Shown in pieces: positions 43,454-51,042 of a stretch of DNA of 57,007 bases. The stretch is from NCBI GenBank assembly GCA_001797335.1, contig MGPE01000016.1:1-57007 (forward strand), read 5' to 3'. Both the position numbers and the translations under genes were made by a program. This stretch comes from Deltaproteobacteria bacterium GWA2_38_16 (lineage in GTDB: Bacteria; Bdellovibrionota; JACOXK01; 2-02-FULL-40-11). Each line of letters begins with the position of its first letter. Position 1 is the stretch's first letter. The notes under the pieces are model-generated. The model made no database searches, was not told the DNA's origin, and saw nothing but the letters and a program-made list of their open reading frames with translations.

Positions 43454-44989
43454 TCAATCCACAATTGCAATAACTTTCCATTGCCCATCGTAAAGCTTTA
43501 AGTGAATTTTAATAGAGCTCTTGGGAAAAGAAATCACAGCTCTCGTCGGCGAGATAAGTGAAAAATGCCCAAGGTTCATCAGCTCATCAACGCTCATCCC
43601 ACTGGGGATCTTATTTTGAAATAATATCCTTATTTTTTCTACTACCACTGTCCTTCGAATATTTTGCTCTTCTTCTTCTTGAAAAGACGCTTCATAAGCT
43701 GCACGTTTTTTTCTTTTAACCTCTTCTCTATTTGTCTCTTTTAAGTGATTGAGCATGGCTATTTTTTCTTCTAGTTCTGTTTTGTCTTCTGGTTTTACGT
43801 GGTTTAATTCTTCTAAAAGAATTTCTAATTCCTTGTCTACAGAATTAAAATGCTCATCAATCATTTGTTCCATTTCTTTAATTTTTTGTTCCACTGTTTT
43901 TGCTTCTTCAAAAGATTGAGGAAAATCTCCTTGAATAGAAATAAAAAGATCCCGCATTGCGATATAACGATCAACCATCGAAGCATCTAGTTTTTGTTCT
44001 TGAAGTTTCAAAAACAAATCTGCTGCATAGGTTTTAACTCCTTTTTCAAGTTCATTTCTTTCAGCCTCCGACAATTGTTCAAGTTTTTCTTTTTCTGGAT
44101 CCACCCTCAATCTATTCACTTCCACTACATCTTGAATAACCCCATTCACCCCCCCTTTTGAGAAAGCCAGTGGGAAAAGAGAAGGATCTAATGAAACAAT
44201 ATAAGAAGAATTTTCATCCTCCCCTTCTACTTCGATTTGAAAGGTCTGAGAGTTGATTTCTTTTTTTTCTGCTAAGTCTCGAACCATGGGAGTAAGCGTC
44301 ATTGATTTTCGAGGGTGCACTTTTTTTACTTTAAATATTGGATATTCTTTAAAAGAAAAAATTTTGTGAATAACTTCGTCATTAGATAGGGATTTAATTT
44401 CTAACTCCACAGAATCTTCATTGATTTTTACGACTTGTTGAAGAACATCAAACTTTAGTTCATTTTCTGTTACACTATATTTTACAAAATCCCCTGCTTC
44501 GACACCCTTCCATAAAAATTCTTTATTGTATTCTAAAGCATAATTTAAAGAATCCTTAACATCCTCTTCGGATGTCAAAAAGATAACCTCTTTAAGATGA
44601 TTTAATTTCCCTAAATCATGGAGCGCTCCTTTAAAAAAACTTTCTTGGGCTTGAATATAGCCCATGAAGATTCCCCCCTCATCTGTAATAATGACAGAAG
44701 CTATTAAACTGTCATTCCCCGGCTCGACCGGGGAATCCACAAGAGTCAAGGAGTGAATATCTGTGGGTTTAATTTCTATAAAACTTTCTTCTCCTACTTT
44801 TTCTTCATTTTTAAAATAAAATAGTTTAAGAGAAAGAATAGAATCAGGAGCGACAGAAAAAGAAATTTCCTGATGTTCTTTTTGGAGAACCATTTGTCCT
44901 TCGAAATGATCTTCTTTCAAAGAGGCCGCCCAGGCAGGAGAAGACAGGAGTAAGAAAATAGTTAAAAATATGTTTTTTTGACCCCTCAT
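43454..44989 (-). CDS. exported coiled-coil protein of unknown function
   Basis: I do not recognise this 511-residue protein. It starts with a signal peptide (MRGQKNIFLTIFLLLSSPAWA) and so is probably periplasmic. Residues to about 275 look beta-rich. The part from about 290 to 455 is acidic and helical with heptad-like E/K/L spacing (EELNHVKPEDKTELEEKI and neighbours), suggesting a coiled coil. A beta-like tail ends IKIHLKLYDGQWKVIAIVD. In its N-terminal third (DSPVEPGNDS) the frame passes through a perfect REP-type palindrome. The promoter region contains the 149-bp inverted-repeat element. It is 31 bp upstream of the CX7CX2C radical SAM gene. Confidence 0.85.
   Translation of the reverse strand: MRGQKNIFLTIFLLLSSPAWAASLKEDHFEGQMVLQKEHQEISFSVAPDSILSLKLFYFKNEEKVGEESFIEIKPTDIHSLTLVDSPVEPGNDSLIASVIITDEGGIFMGYIQAQESFFKGALHDLGKLNHLKEVIFLTSEEDVKDSLNYALEYNKEFLWKGVEAGDFVKYSVTENELKFDVLQQVVKINEDSVELEIKSLSNDEVIHKIFSFKEYPIFKVKKVHPRKSMTLTPMVRDLAEKKEINSQTFQIEVEGEDENSSYIVSLDPSLFPLAFSKGGVNGVIQDVVEVNRLRVDPEKEKLEQLSEAERNELEKGVKTYAADLFLKLQEQKLDASMVDRYIAMRDLFISIQGDFPQSFEEAKTVEQKIKEMEQMIDEHFNSVDKELEILLEELNHVKPEDKTELEEKIAMLNHLKETNREEVKRKKRAAYEASFQEEEEQNIRRTVVVEKIRILFQNKIPSGMSVDELMNLGHFSLISPTRAVISFPKSSIKIHLKLYDGQWKVIAIVD
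44711..44739. repeat. REP-type palindrome inserted in frame within a gene
   Basis: TTCCCCGG (44715-44722) and CCGGGGAA (44728-44735) are perfect 8-bp arms around CTCGA, preceded by GTCA and followed by TCC. This is the look of a widespread proteobacterial repeat family (GTCATTCCC...GGGAATCC). It is read in frame by the coiled-coil protein gene as SPVEPGNDS. The element is much richer in G+C than its flanks. Confidence 0.65.
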
Positions 44990-45040
44990 ATGTGCAAAAA
45001 GTAAGCAATTTAGATACCATATTCTGATTGCTTAGTTAGA

Positions 45041-45189
45041 AAAGAGAGAGTTCTTACCCATTCTGAAAGACTCTCTCGGAAGGCGAGCGGGCACGGTTCT
45101 GAAGGAGAGCGAGCCTGAGAGTGAAGCGCAAATTTCTCGCTGGAGAAATTTGACGCGGGTCTTGAAGAATTGGTAAGAACTCGCTCTTT
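45041..45189. mobile_element. 149-bp MITE-like element with 24-bp terminal inverted repeats
   Basis: The outer arms 45041-45064 and 45166-45189 are inverted repeats matching at 22 of 24 positions (AAAGAG-GAGTTCTTACC-ATTCT). Inside is a perfect 10-bp hairpin, CAAATTTCTC (45129-45138) with GAGAAATTTG (45143-45152) around GCTG, and other partial inverted segments. It is richer in G+C than its surroundings and encodes no transposase. A non-autonomous transposon or a structured-RNA repeat both fit. No target-site duplication could be assigned. Confidence 0.65.
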
Positions 45190-45209
45190 CACTGACGAGT
45201 CAATTACTA

Positions 45210-45292
45210 TATTCTATACATGCTTATATCATAAAATATCTTTATTCATTGATATCATTAAAGTTTTACTACCATATGTACATTCTATACAT
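45210..45292. repeat. direct repeat in an A+T-rich intergenic region
   Basis: ATTCTATACAT occurs at 45210-45220 and again at 45282-45292, both followed by similar bases, within the 250-bp A+T-rich stretch before the kelch lipoprotein gene. Two copies 72 bp apart could be regulator sites. Apart from these and the adjacent MITE-like element, the 44990-45443 gap shows no gene. Confidence 0.4.
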
Positions 45293-45443
45293 ACTTTTCC
45301 ATGAAGAAATTGTGAAAACATAATTAATATCAAATAGTTAACTTTATATCTGATTAAAATTATTTCAAATTTTACTGATTAAAAAATAAGCAAATAAGCG
45401 TAAAGAATAAGGTGGCATAGGGGTTGCTTGCACTAGGGACTGC

Positions 45444-46712
45444 ATGCAATCAAAATATCTTTTTCTTCTTGCCCTTATTAGTCTTCTCTCCGCTTTTGGA
45501 TGTGGAGGAGACGGTGGAAGCTACGGAGGAGGAGGCTATTACTCCTCTTCACAAAGCGAATCCCAAATTCCAGAAGGCGTTTATGCCCAGGGGGGAGTAA
45601 AACTCTGTAATGGAGATCTTTTTTTTGCAGGAGGCGTCAATACCTATGGTTCTCCCACTGCCAACGCCTATATTTATCGAGTAAACAGTAAAACCTTTGT
45701 AGATGTTGATTTTAGAAGTACCAAAAATGATCTTTTAGAACCCCGTGTTCGCCACACCATGACACTTATTACAAACCCAAGTAGCAATATATACGCTCCT
45801 GCCCCACCGTGTTCTGTACTCATTACCGGCGGGTCAACAAACTATGGTATCTCCCGTACCGCTGAAATATATAATCCCTCCACCGATCGATTATATCCTG
45901 TTCAAAATATGCATACGGCTCGGAAAAATCACACCGTCACAGAAATTTTAGACTCTTCTTCTCTTCTATATGGACAATTTTTAGTTGTCGGAGGAAGAGA
46001 TGATGCAGGAAATATTTTAGCCACAGCGGAAGTGTTTGATCCCAATCGAGGCGTATTTTCTGTAGTAAGTAACCGCCTTCGTTTCCCCAGAGAAAACCAC
46101 ACTGCCACCCCTCTTAAAAATGGACTTATTTTAATTGCAGGTGGAAATACCCCCGGAGGCGTTACCGATACCGGAGAACTCTTTGATCCTATGCTGCTCT
46201 CTTTTAGCCTTATCACTAACTCCACCCTGTCAGAACCAAGACAGCGATTCACTGCCACCTATCTTGATAATAAAACTTCTTATATTACCACTGATGACGC
46301 TGTTCTTCTAGCAGGTGGACGCGATTCCATGGATTTTTCACTCGATAGCGCTGACTTTTTTGATCCTTTTTACAATCGTTTTAAACGCGTCAATAGCTTT
46401 ATGCGAAAACCCAGATTTGATCATGCAGCTACAGCGCTTCCCAATAATTATATTTCTGATGTAGTAATTACCGGGGGATTCACCAATTTAAATACGCTCA
46501 ATTATGTTTTATCAAACCCAACCGATGAAGTAGAAATTTTTAATTATGTCTATACCGGTGGCCCTAGCGGATATTTTTCACCCACCACGCCTCTTTTAAG
46601 AGCACGAGCTCTTCACACCACTCATCACATTCGGTGGGGCACACTCTTAACCCTAGGTGGAGTGGATCACTTTGGCCACGCCAGAACTACGGCAGAAGAG
46701 TTTTACTATTAA
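45444..46712 (+). CDS. kelch-repeat lipoprotein
   Basis: The 422-residue protein opens with a lipoprotein-type signal (LFLLALISLLSAFGC, acylated Cys at 20) and a glycine/serine-rich linker. The rest is a run of kelch blades with the GG-x-AE(I/V)(Y/F)xP pattern: ITGGSTNYGISRTAEIYNP, VGGRDDAGNILATAEVFDPN, IAGGNTPGGVTDTGELFDP, LAGGRDSMDFSLDSADFFDP, ITGGFTN and LGGVDHFGHARTTAEEF, each preceded by an R-x-H-T/A strand. Six blades fit one closed propeller. It is probably at the outer membrane, binding a protein or glycan. AGGGAC close to the ATG may serve as ribosome site. It ends in a TTAA shared with the opposing gene's stop. Confidence 0.9.
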   Translation: MQSKYLFLLALISLLSAFGCGGDGGSYGGGGYYSSSQSESQIPEGVYAQGGVKLCNGDLFFAGGVNTYGSPTANAYIYRVNSKTFVDVDFRSTKNDLLEPRVRHTMTLITNPSSNIYAPAPPCSVLITGGSTNYGISRTAEIYNPSTDRLYPVQNMHTARKNHTVTEILDSSSLLYGQFLVVGGRDDAGNILATAEVFDPNRGVFSVVSNRLRFPRENHTATPLKNGLILIAGGNTPGGVTDTGELFDPMLLSFSLITNSTLSEPRQRFTATYLDNKTSYITTDDAVLLAGGRDSMDFSLDSADFFDPFYNRFKRVNSFMRKPRFDHAATALPNNYISDVVITGGFTNLNTLNYVLSNPTDEVEIFNYVYTGGPSGYFSPTTPLLRARALHTTHHIRWGTLLTLGGVDHFGHARTTAEEFYY

Positions 46713-47521
46713 CGAATCTGACGCGTCTCCGTAAATCCTCTGTACCCGGGATTTTTGGATCTCGCATATCCTATCGTTAGAAATCGCCGCCCATCTGTAG
46801 CCTGAAGAATAATTTCAAGAGTCGTCAGTACCCCTTCCGGTAAATGAATCGTATTTGTTGAAAAACTATTTCCAGATACACTTATTCCCACCAGCGTTTC
46901 TGGATATCCGGGAGCTGTCACACGCACCATGCCGCTTACGGGATAAAATCCCAATACTCGACCATAAAGAGACATTGAATTAAAATTCGCATCCTGTTCT
47001 ACAAAACCATCTACCACAATAGACGCATAGGGGATGGGTGGAACTGGAGGTTGTGGAGGCTGTGGAGGAAATGGAGGCCCTGGAGGTGTAGGAGGAGTCG
47101 GTGGAGTGGGCGGAGTAAAATCACTTACATAAGCATATTTATCAATATCGATGCCGTAGTACTCTCGACTTCCATCCGTTCTTAACACCACCCAAAGGGT
47201 ATCGCCTTGAACAGGATTGCTCCAAAAAGGAGCTGCAAAACTGCCTGTCAGGCGTTGAACTAAATGACCGTAACCATCATAAATTTCTACAAAGTCATAA
47301 TATTTTTCTGTTAGAAAAGTAGAAAAATGAATCTTAATCTGCTGTGCCCCAAATTGGGTAATCCTTATTTTTTCAACACTTCTAGGCTGATAAGGATGAG
47401 AGGACGAATAGGTTGAGTAGACCTCAAACCAAAAATCTTGCCAAGGACTCTGATGGCCGGCATACGCCAAAGAAATAGAAAAAAGACAAGATACAATAAT
47501 CCCAACAATACCCTTTTTCAT
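46709..47521 (-). CDS. exported proline-rich protein of unknown function
   Basis: The 270-residue protein has a signal peptide (MKKGIVGIIVSCLFSISLAYA), a domain of about 110 residues with DFVEIYDGYGHLVQRLTG (reminiscent of CUB-like domains), and a proline-rich linker (from about residue 136: PPTPPTPPTPPGPPFPPQPP and more). A C-terminal beta-rich domain of about 95 residues with immunoglobulin-like features follows. It is likely secreted or periplasmic. The long PP runs would need EF-P for translation. A strong ribosome site (AGGAGG, 8 bp upstream) is the clearest in the window. I cannot name a family with confidence. Confidence 0.82.
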   Translation of the reverse strand: MKKGIVGIIVSCLFSISLAYAGHQSPWQDFWFEVYSTYSSSHPYQPRSVEKIRITQFGAQQIKIHFSTFLTEKYYDFVEIYDGYGHLVQRLTGSFAAPFWSNPVQGDTLWVVLRTDGSREYYGIDIDKYAYVSDFTPPTPPTPPTPPGPPFPPQPPQPPVPPIPYASIVVDGFVEQDANFNSMSLYGRVLGFYPVSGMVRVTAPGYPETLVGISVSGNSFSTNTIHLPEGVLTTLEIILQATDGRRFLTIGYARSKNPGYRGFTETRQIR

Positions 47522-47615
47522 AAACGATACCTCCTTATGTCATTTACTGAAACACCAACTCATTATTCAGTCAATGTCTTTTTAGTTTTTTAAGATTTTT
47601 TCTTTACCAAATGGG

Positions 47616-49994
47616 CTACTGTTCGATTTCTTCCTTAAAGAACTGTTCCTCTTCTTCTTTCTTCATTTTTGCCTTTTGAGTTTTAGGAAGTTTTTCTTCT
47701 TCTTGCGGCTCTGTTCCCTCTATAAAAGGAAGTGAAGATTGATATTTACTTTTTCGGGAAGCAATTTTTCCACTTTTTCGATCAACATTCATAAAAACAA
47801 TTTTATCGGGAATGGGAAAATCTTTATTTTCATACGTTTTAAGGGCTTCTTTCATAAAATCTCGCCAAATAGGAAGGGCTGATTTTGCTCCCGTTTCTAA
47901 TTCTCCCATTTTTCGTCGTTCATCAAAACCCACCCAAACGCCAGTTAAAATATTGGGGCCATAACCCATAAACCAAGCATCTGCATAATCATTCGTGGTC
48001 CCTGTTTTTCCAGCCAATGCCCATTTCATGTCACTCACCGATTTTGCCGTCCCAAATTGAATCACCCCCTTTAAAAGATGAGTGATGACATAGGCTAGTT
48101 GTGGAGAAATCACTTGTTCTTGAGACGAAGGAGGCGTGTATTCTTCCAGCACATTGCCCTCTCGATCCACCACTTTTTGAATAAAGATTGGAGGGGTGCG
48201 TTTTCCTTCATTGGCAAACACCGAAAAGGCTTCGCACATTTCTTCTAACGTAAAGCTAGAAGATCCTAAAGCCATGGATAAATCTTCAATCAAAGGAGAT
48301 TTAATCCCCAATTTTTTTGCCATTTGGGTCACAGCATCAATTTTAATATCTTGTACCAGTTTAATCGTAATAATATTTCTAGAAAAAGCCAATGCATCGG
48401 CTAAAATAGTATCTCCATAAAAACGTTCTCCAAAATTTCTAGGTTTCCATTTTTCCTCAAGCGCCTCTTCTCCTTCTTTATAAATAATAGGAGAATCGGT
48501 AATCACAGAAGCAGTCGTATATCCTTTATCTAACGCAGCGGTATAAATAATGGGTTTAAAAGAAGATCCTACTTGACGCTGCCCCTGGATGGAGCGATTA
48601 AATTCACTTTTAGTATAATCAAATCCTCCCACCATGGCTTTTATAAATCCTGTATGCGGATCTATCGAAAGCAATGCCCCTTGAATCAAAGGTTCTTGTT
48701 CTAAAATCACATGCCAAGGTGTTCCTTTCTGAATGAGTCTTATCCAAATTACATCTCCAACTGATAACGCCTGAGAAGGATGTTTAATTAAATCTTCTAA
48801 ATAATATTTATCCAAATCAGGTTTTCGGGCCCATCGCATTTCTTGAAATATAATTTCTCCCTGATTCGATAGATCCTCTGTATTAGACCCAAATCGAACC
48901 CCTACTTTTTTAGCGCCATCATCGACTTTAGAGACAATAGCCTGATAAACATTCCCTTCTTCAAATACTTCTTTTTGGGTTTGCTCTTCTAAAAAGGTAT
49001 CTATTTTTTTAGAATCTGAAAAATGATTAATGGCCCCTCTATATCCCTGACGCTTATCGAGATCTCTTAGACCTTTTTCAATGGCCAAATTGGCTGTTTT
49101 TTGAAAATCTAAATTTAAAGTCGTATAGACTTGAAGGCCATCTCTTAATACCCGTTCATTTCCATATTTTTCTACTAAATATCGTCTCACATGTTCCACA
49201 AAATAGGGTGCAAAGCGTAAATTAAAATCACTTCGGGTGTAAAAGTGAAGGACTTGGTCCCTGGCTTCTAAAGATTCTCGTTTAGAAATATATCCATTGT
49301 CCACCATTTGCTTTAAAACATAGAGTTGGCGTTCTTTGGCGGCTTTGGAATTTAACAAAGGGGAATATCGGGAAGGCGCTTGAGGAAGGCCTGCCAAAAT
49401 AGCTGCTTCGGCTAGGGTAATTTCAGAAACACTTTTTCCAAAATAGTTTTGAGAAGCCGCTTCTACTCCATACGCCCCATGGCCTAAATAAATTTCATTT
49501 AAATAGAGGTATAAAATATCTTCTTTAGAAAGATTTTTTTCAAGCCGCATGGCTAAAACCAGTTCCTTAAATTTTCGGGAAAACTTTTTCTCGGGTGTTA
49601 AAAGAAGGGATTTGGCTACCTGTTGTGTAATGGTAGAGCCTCCCTGTACTACATGTCCTGCTTGAAAATTTTTAATGGATGCTCGGAGAATTCCTCTTAA
49701 ATCAATCCCTTTATGAGATAAAAATTGGGCATCTTCAGCAGCAATAAAGGCATTGATCACCACTTTAGGAATTTTATTTAAGGGCACTACTTTTCGTCGC
49801 AACTCATAAAATTCACCAATTTTATCCCCTTTATCTGCATAGACTTCGCTCACCACCATGGGCTTATAGCGATCTGGACTTACAGCGATGGTAGAAAGAG
49901 AAGCAGAAAAGATGCCTAAAAAAAGAAGAAGGACTAAAAGGCACATTCCTAAGAGAAGAAAGAGAATTTTAAGTGCACCTGTTTTAGCTGGCAT
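47616..49994 (-). CDS. mrcA: penicillin-binding protein 1A, bifunctional transglycosylase/transpeptidase
   Basis: This 792-residue class A PBP has a membrane helix (about 9-32), then the GT51 domain with EDAQFLSHKGID (catalytic Glu87), GGSTITQQVAKSLLL (118-132) and the NEIYLGHGAYG motif. The transpeptidase follows with SSFK (catalytic Ser477, Lys480), SRN (538-540) and KTGTTNDYADAWFMG (663-677). It polymerises and cross-links peptidoglycan at the outer face of the inner membrane. The acidic/lysine-rich tail (EEEEQFFKEEIEQ) is a low-complexity extension. The ATG at 49994 has no ribosome site but lies 7 bp from a strong promoter. The 94-bp gap beyond its stop shows no clear terminator. Confidence 0.97.
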   Translation of the reverse strand: MPAKTGALKILFLLLGMCLLVLLLFLGIFSASLSTIAVSPDRYKPMVVSEVYADKGDKIGEFYELRRKVVPLNKIPKVVINAFIAAEDAQFLSHKGIDLRGILRASIKNFQAGHVVQGGSTITQQVAKSLLLTPEKKFSRKFKELVLAMRLEKNLSKEDILYLYLNEIYLGHGAYGVEAASQNYFGKSVSEITLAEAAILAGLPQAPSRYSPLLNSKAAKERQLYVLKQMVDNGYISKRESLEARDQVLHFYTRSDFNLRFAPYFVEHVRRYLVEKYGNERVLRDGLQVYTTLNLDFQKTANLAIEKGLRDLDKRQGYRGAINHFSDSKKIDTFLEEQTQKEVFEEGNVYQAIVSKVDDGAKKVGVRFGSNTEDLSNQGEIIFQEMRWARKPDLDKYYLEDLIKHPSQALSVGDVIWIRLIQKGTPWHVILEQEPLIQGALLSIDPHTGFIKAMVGGFDYTKSEFNRSIQGQRQVGSSFKPIIYTAALDKGYTTASVITDSPIIYKEGEEALEEKWKPRNFGERFYGDTILADALAFSRNIITIKLVQDIKIDAVTQMAKKLGIKSPLIEDLSMALGSSSFTLEEMCEAFSVFANEGKRTPPIFIQKVVDREGNVLEEYTPPSSQEQVISPQLAYVITHLLKGVIQFGTAKSVSDMKWALAGKTGTTNDYADAWFMGYGPNILTGVWVGFDERRKMGELETGAKSALPIWRDFMKEALKTYENKDFPIPDKIVFMNVDRKSGKIASRKSKYQSSLPFIEGTEPQEEEKLPKTQKAKMKKEEEEQFFKEEIEQ

Positions 49995-49996
49995 TC

Positions 49997-50025
49997 TTGA
50001 CAGAATATGCTTTCAGGATTACATT
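49997..50025 (+). promoter_or_regulatory. strong promoter for the small ORF/hydrolase unit
   Basis: A perfect -35 TTGACA (49997-50002), a 17-bp spacer and TACATT (50020-50025, 4 of 6) face right. Transcription would begin near 50032, 7 bp before the ATG at 50039. Confidence 0.6.
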
Positions 50026-50030
50026 GTCAA
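50002..50030 (-). promoter_or_regulatory. strong promoter for PBP1A, mirror-imaged over the preceding one
   Basis: On the minus strand a perfect TTGACA (50030-50025), 17-bp spacer and TATTCT (50007-50002, 4 of 6) face the PBP1A gene. The -10 ends 7 bp before its ATG at 49994, implying a leaderless mRNA. The -35 of each promoter abuts or overlaps the other promoter's -10 by one base. Confidence 0.6.
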
Positions 50031-50038
50031 TTCTACCC

Positions 50039-50179
50039 ATGCTAGACGAAAAAAAAGATAAAATTCCCCCTCCAGAAGAAACTCTTTTAGAACAAAAAAT
50101 AAAAACCCCTGAACCCGAAGGTTCTCCAGAACGAAGCGTAGAAGAGATTTTTTTAGAAGAACTTAAGAAAAAACCATGA
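50039..50179 (+). CDS. small acidic protein of unknown function
   Basis: The 46-residue frame begins at the ATG at 50039 (MLDEKKDKIPPPEETLLEQK) and ends SVEEIFLEELKKKP. It is rich in Glu, Lys and Pro, with no membrane segment. A longer frame from 49997 would start inside the -35 element and is unlikely. It sits right behind a good promoter and its stop overlaps the hydrolase ATG (ATGA), so it is either a genuine small protein or a leader peptide that couples translation. No family is recognised. Confidence 0.55.
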   Translation: MLDEKKDKIPPPEETLLEQKIKTPEPEGSPERSVEEIFLEELKKKP

Positions 50180-51042
50180 CCACCACTTCCGGCACTGTAA
50201 AAAGCTATGATGGCACCCAAATTCATTATGAAACCATCGGGGAGGGACTTCCCCTTATTTTTTGTTACGGAGTTGTATGCAGTACTCTTCAATGGAAATA
50301 TCAAACCCAACATCTTAAAAAACACTATCAAGTTATTCATGTTGACTACCGAGGGCATAATCAATCTCAAAGCCCTAAAAATCCTTCTCACCTGACCATT
50401 GAAGGATGCGCCAAAGATATTGAAGCTGTAATGAATAAACTTAAACTGGAACACGCTATCTTGCTAGGGCACAGTATGGGAGTTAATGTCATTTTTCAAT
50501 TTTATGACCTTTATCCCAAAAAAGTTTCTGGCTTGATTGCCATTTGCGGAACCATTCACAATCCTTTTAAAACCATGTTTCATACAGAATTTTCTCAGGC
50601 AGGATTTGAATTTTTAAAACTCATGTATTTAAAATTTCCTCGTCAGTTTCCAGAACTTTGGAAAAAAAGTATTGCTCATCCTTTTAGTCAACTTTTAACC
50701 CACACGATCGGTTTTAATTACCAACTGACTCAAAAAAAAGACATTAAAAATTATTTAGAAGGCGTATCTAAACAACCCATTGAAACCTTTTTTTATTTTT
50801 TACAAGAAATGAACGACTTTAAAGGAGATCATATTCTTAAAAAGATTGCCGTTCCTACTCTCATTATTGGAGGGGGAAAAGACCTCATTACTCCCATTCA
50901 AAATCAATACGCTCTTTATCGAAAAATTAAAAACGCTCAATTTTTAAAAGTCCCCCAGGGGAGCCACTGCGCCCATATGGACATGCCTGAACTTGTCAAT
51001 CTTCGAATTGAAAAATTTTTGAAAGATATAAATTACGCTTAA
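50176..51042 (+). CDS. alpha/beta hydrolase
   Basis: This 288-residue protein has the alpha/beta-hydrolase fold with HVDYRGHNQSQSP after strand 4, the nucleophile elbow LLGHSMGVN (Ser100), the acid residue in IIGGGKDLITP, and the catalytic His in GSHCAHMDMPE. The oxyanion-loop HG is replaced by CYGV, which is unusual. It is cytoplasmic with no signal peptide. Substrate is unknown (ester or thioester-type lipases and dehalogenase relatives are possible). Its stop shares TTAA with the RNase J stop on the opposite strand. Confidence 0.93.
   Translation: MTTTSGTVKSYDGTQIHYETIGEGLPLIFCYGVVCSTLQWKYQTQHLKKHYQVIHVDYRGHNQSQSPKNPSHLTIEGCAKDIEAVMNKLKLEHAILLGHSMGVNVIFQFYDLYPKKVSGLIAICGTIHNPFKTMFHTEFSQAGFEFLKLMYLKFPRQFPELWKKSIAHPFSQLLTHTIGFNYQLTQKKDIKNYLEGVSKQPIETFFYFLQEMNDFKGDHILKKIAVPTLIIGGGKDLITPIQNQYALYRKIKNAQFLKVPQGSHCAHMDMPELVNLRIEKFLKDINYA

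Noticed and set aside
45010-45192. A 60-codon minus-strand frame in the inverted-repeat element
   Set aside because: It lies wholly within the palindromic element, has no ribosome site and reads as translated repeat. It is treated as an artefact of the element, not a gene.
46989-47120. Possible simple-sequence or minisatellite repeat
   Set aside because: The repeated GGA/GGT-like bases are just the codons of the polyproline linker on the minus strand.
49997-50179. Longer form of the small acidic ORF starting at 49997
   Set aside because: Its start lies in the -35 hexamer of the promoter that should drive it. The ATG at 50039 is preferred.
49984-50454. A 156-codon minus-strand frame opposite the small ORF and hydrolase
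   Set aside because: It is antisense to well-supported coding sequence and its protein has no recognisable domain.
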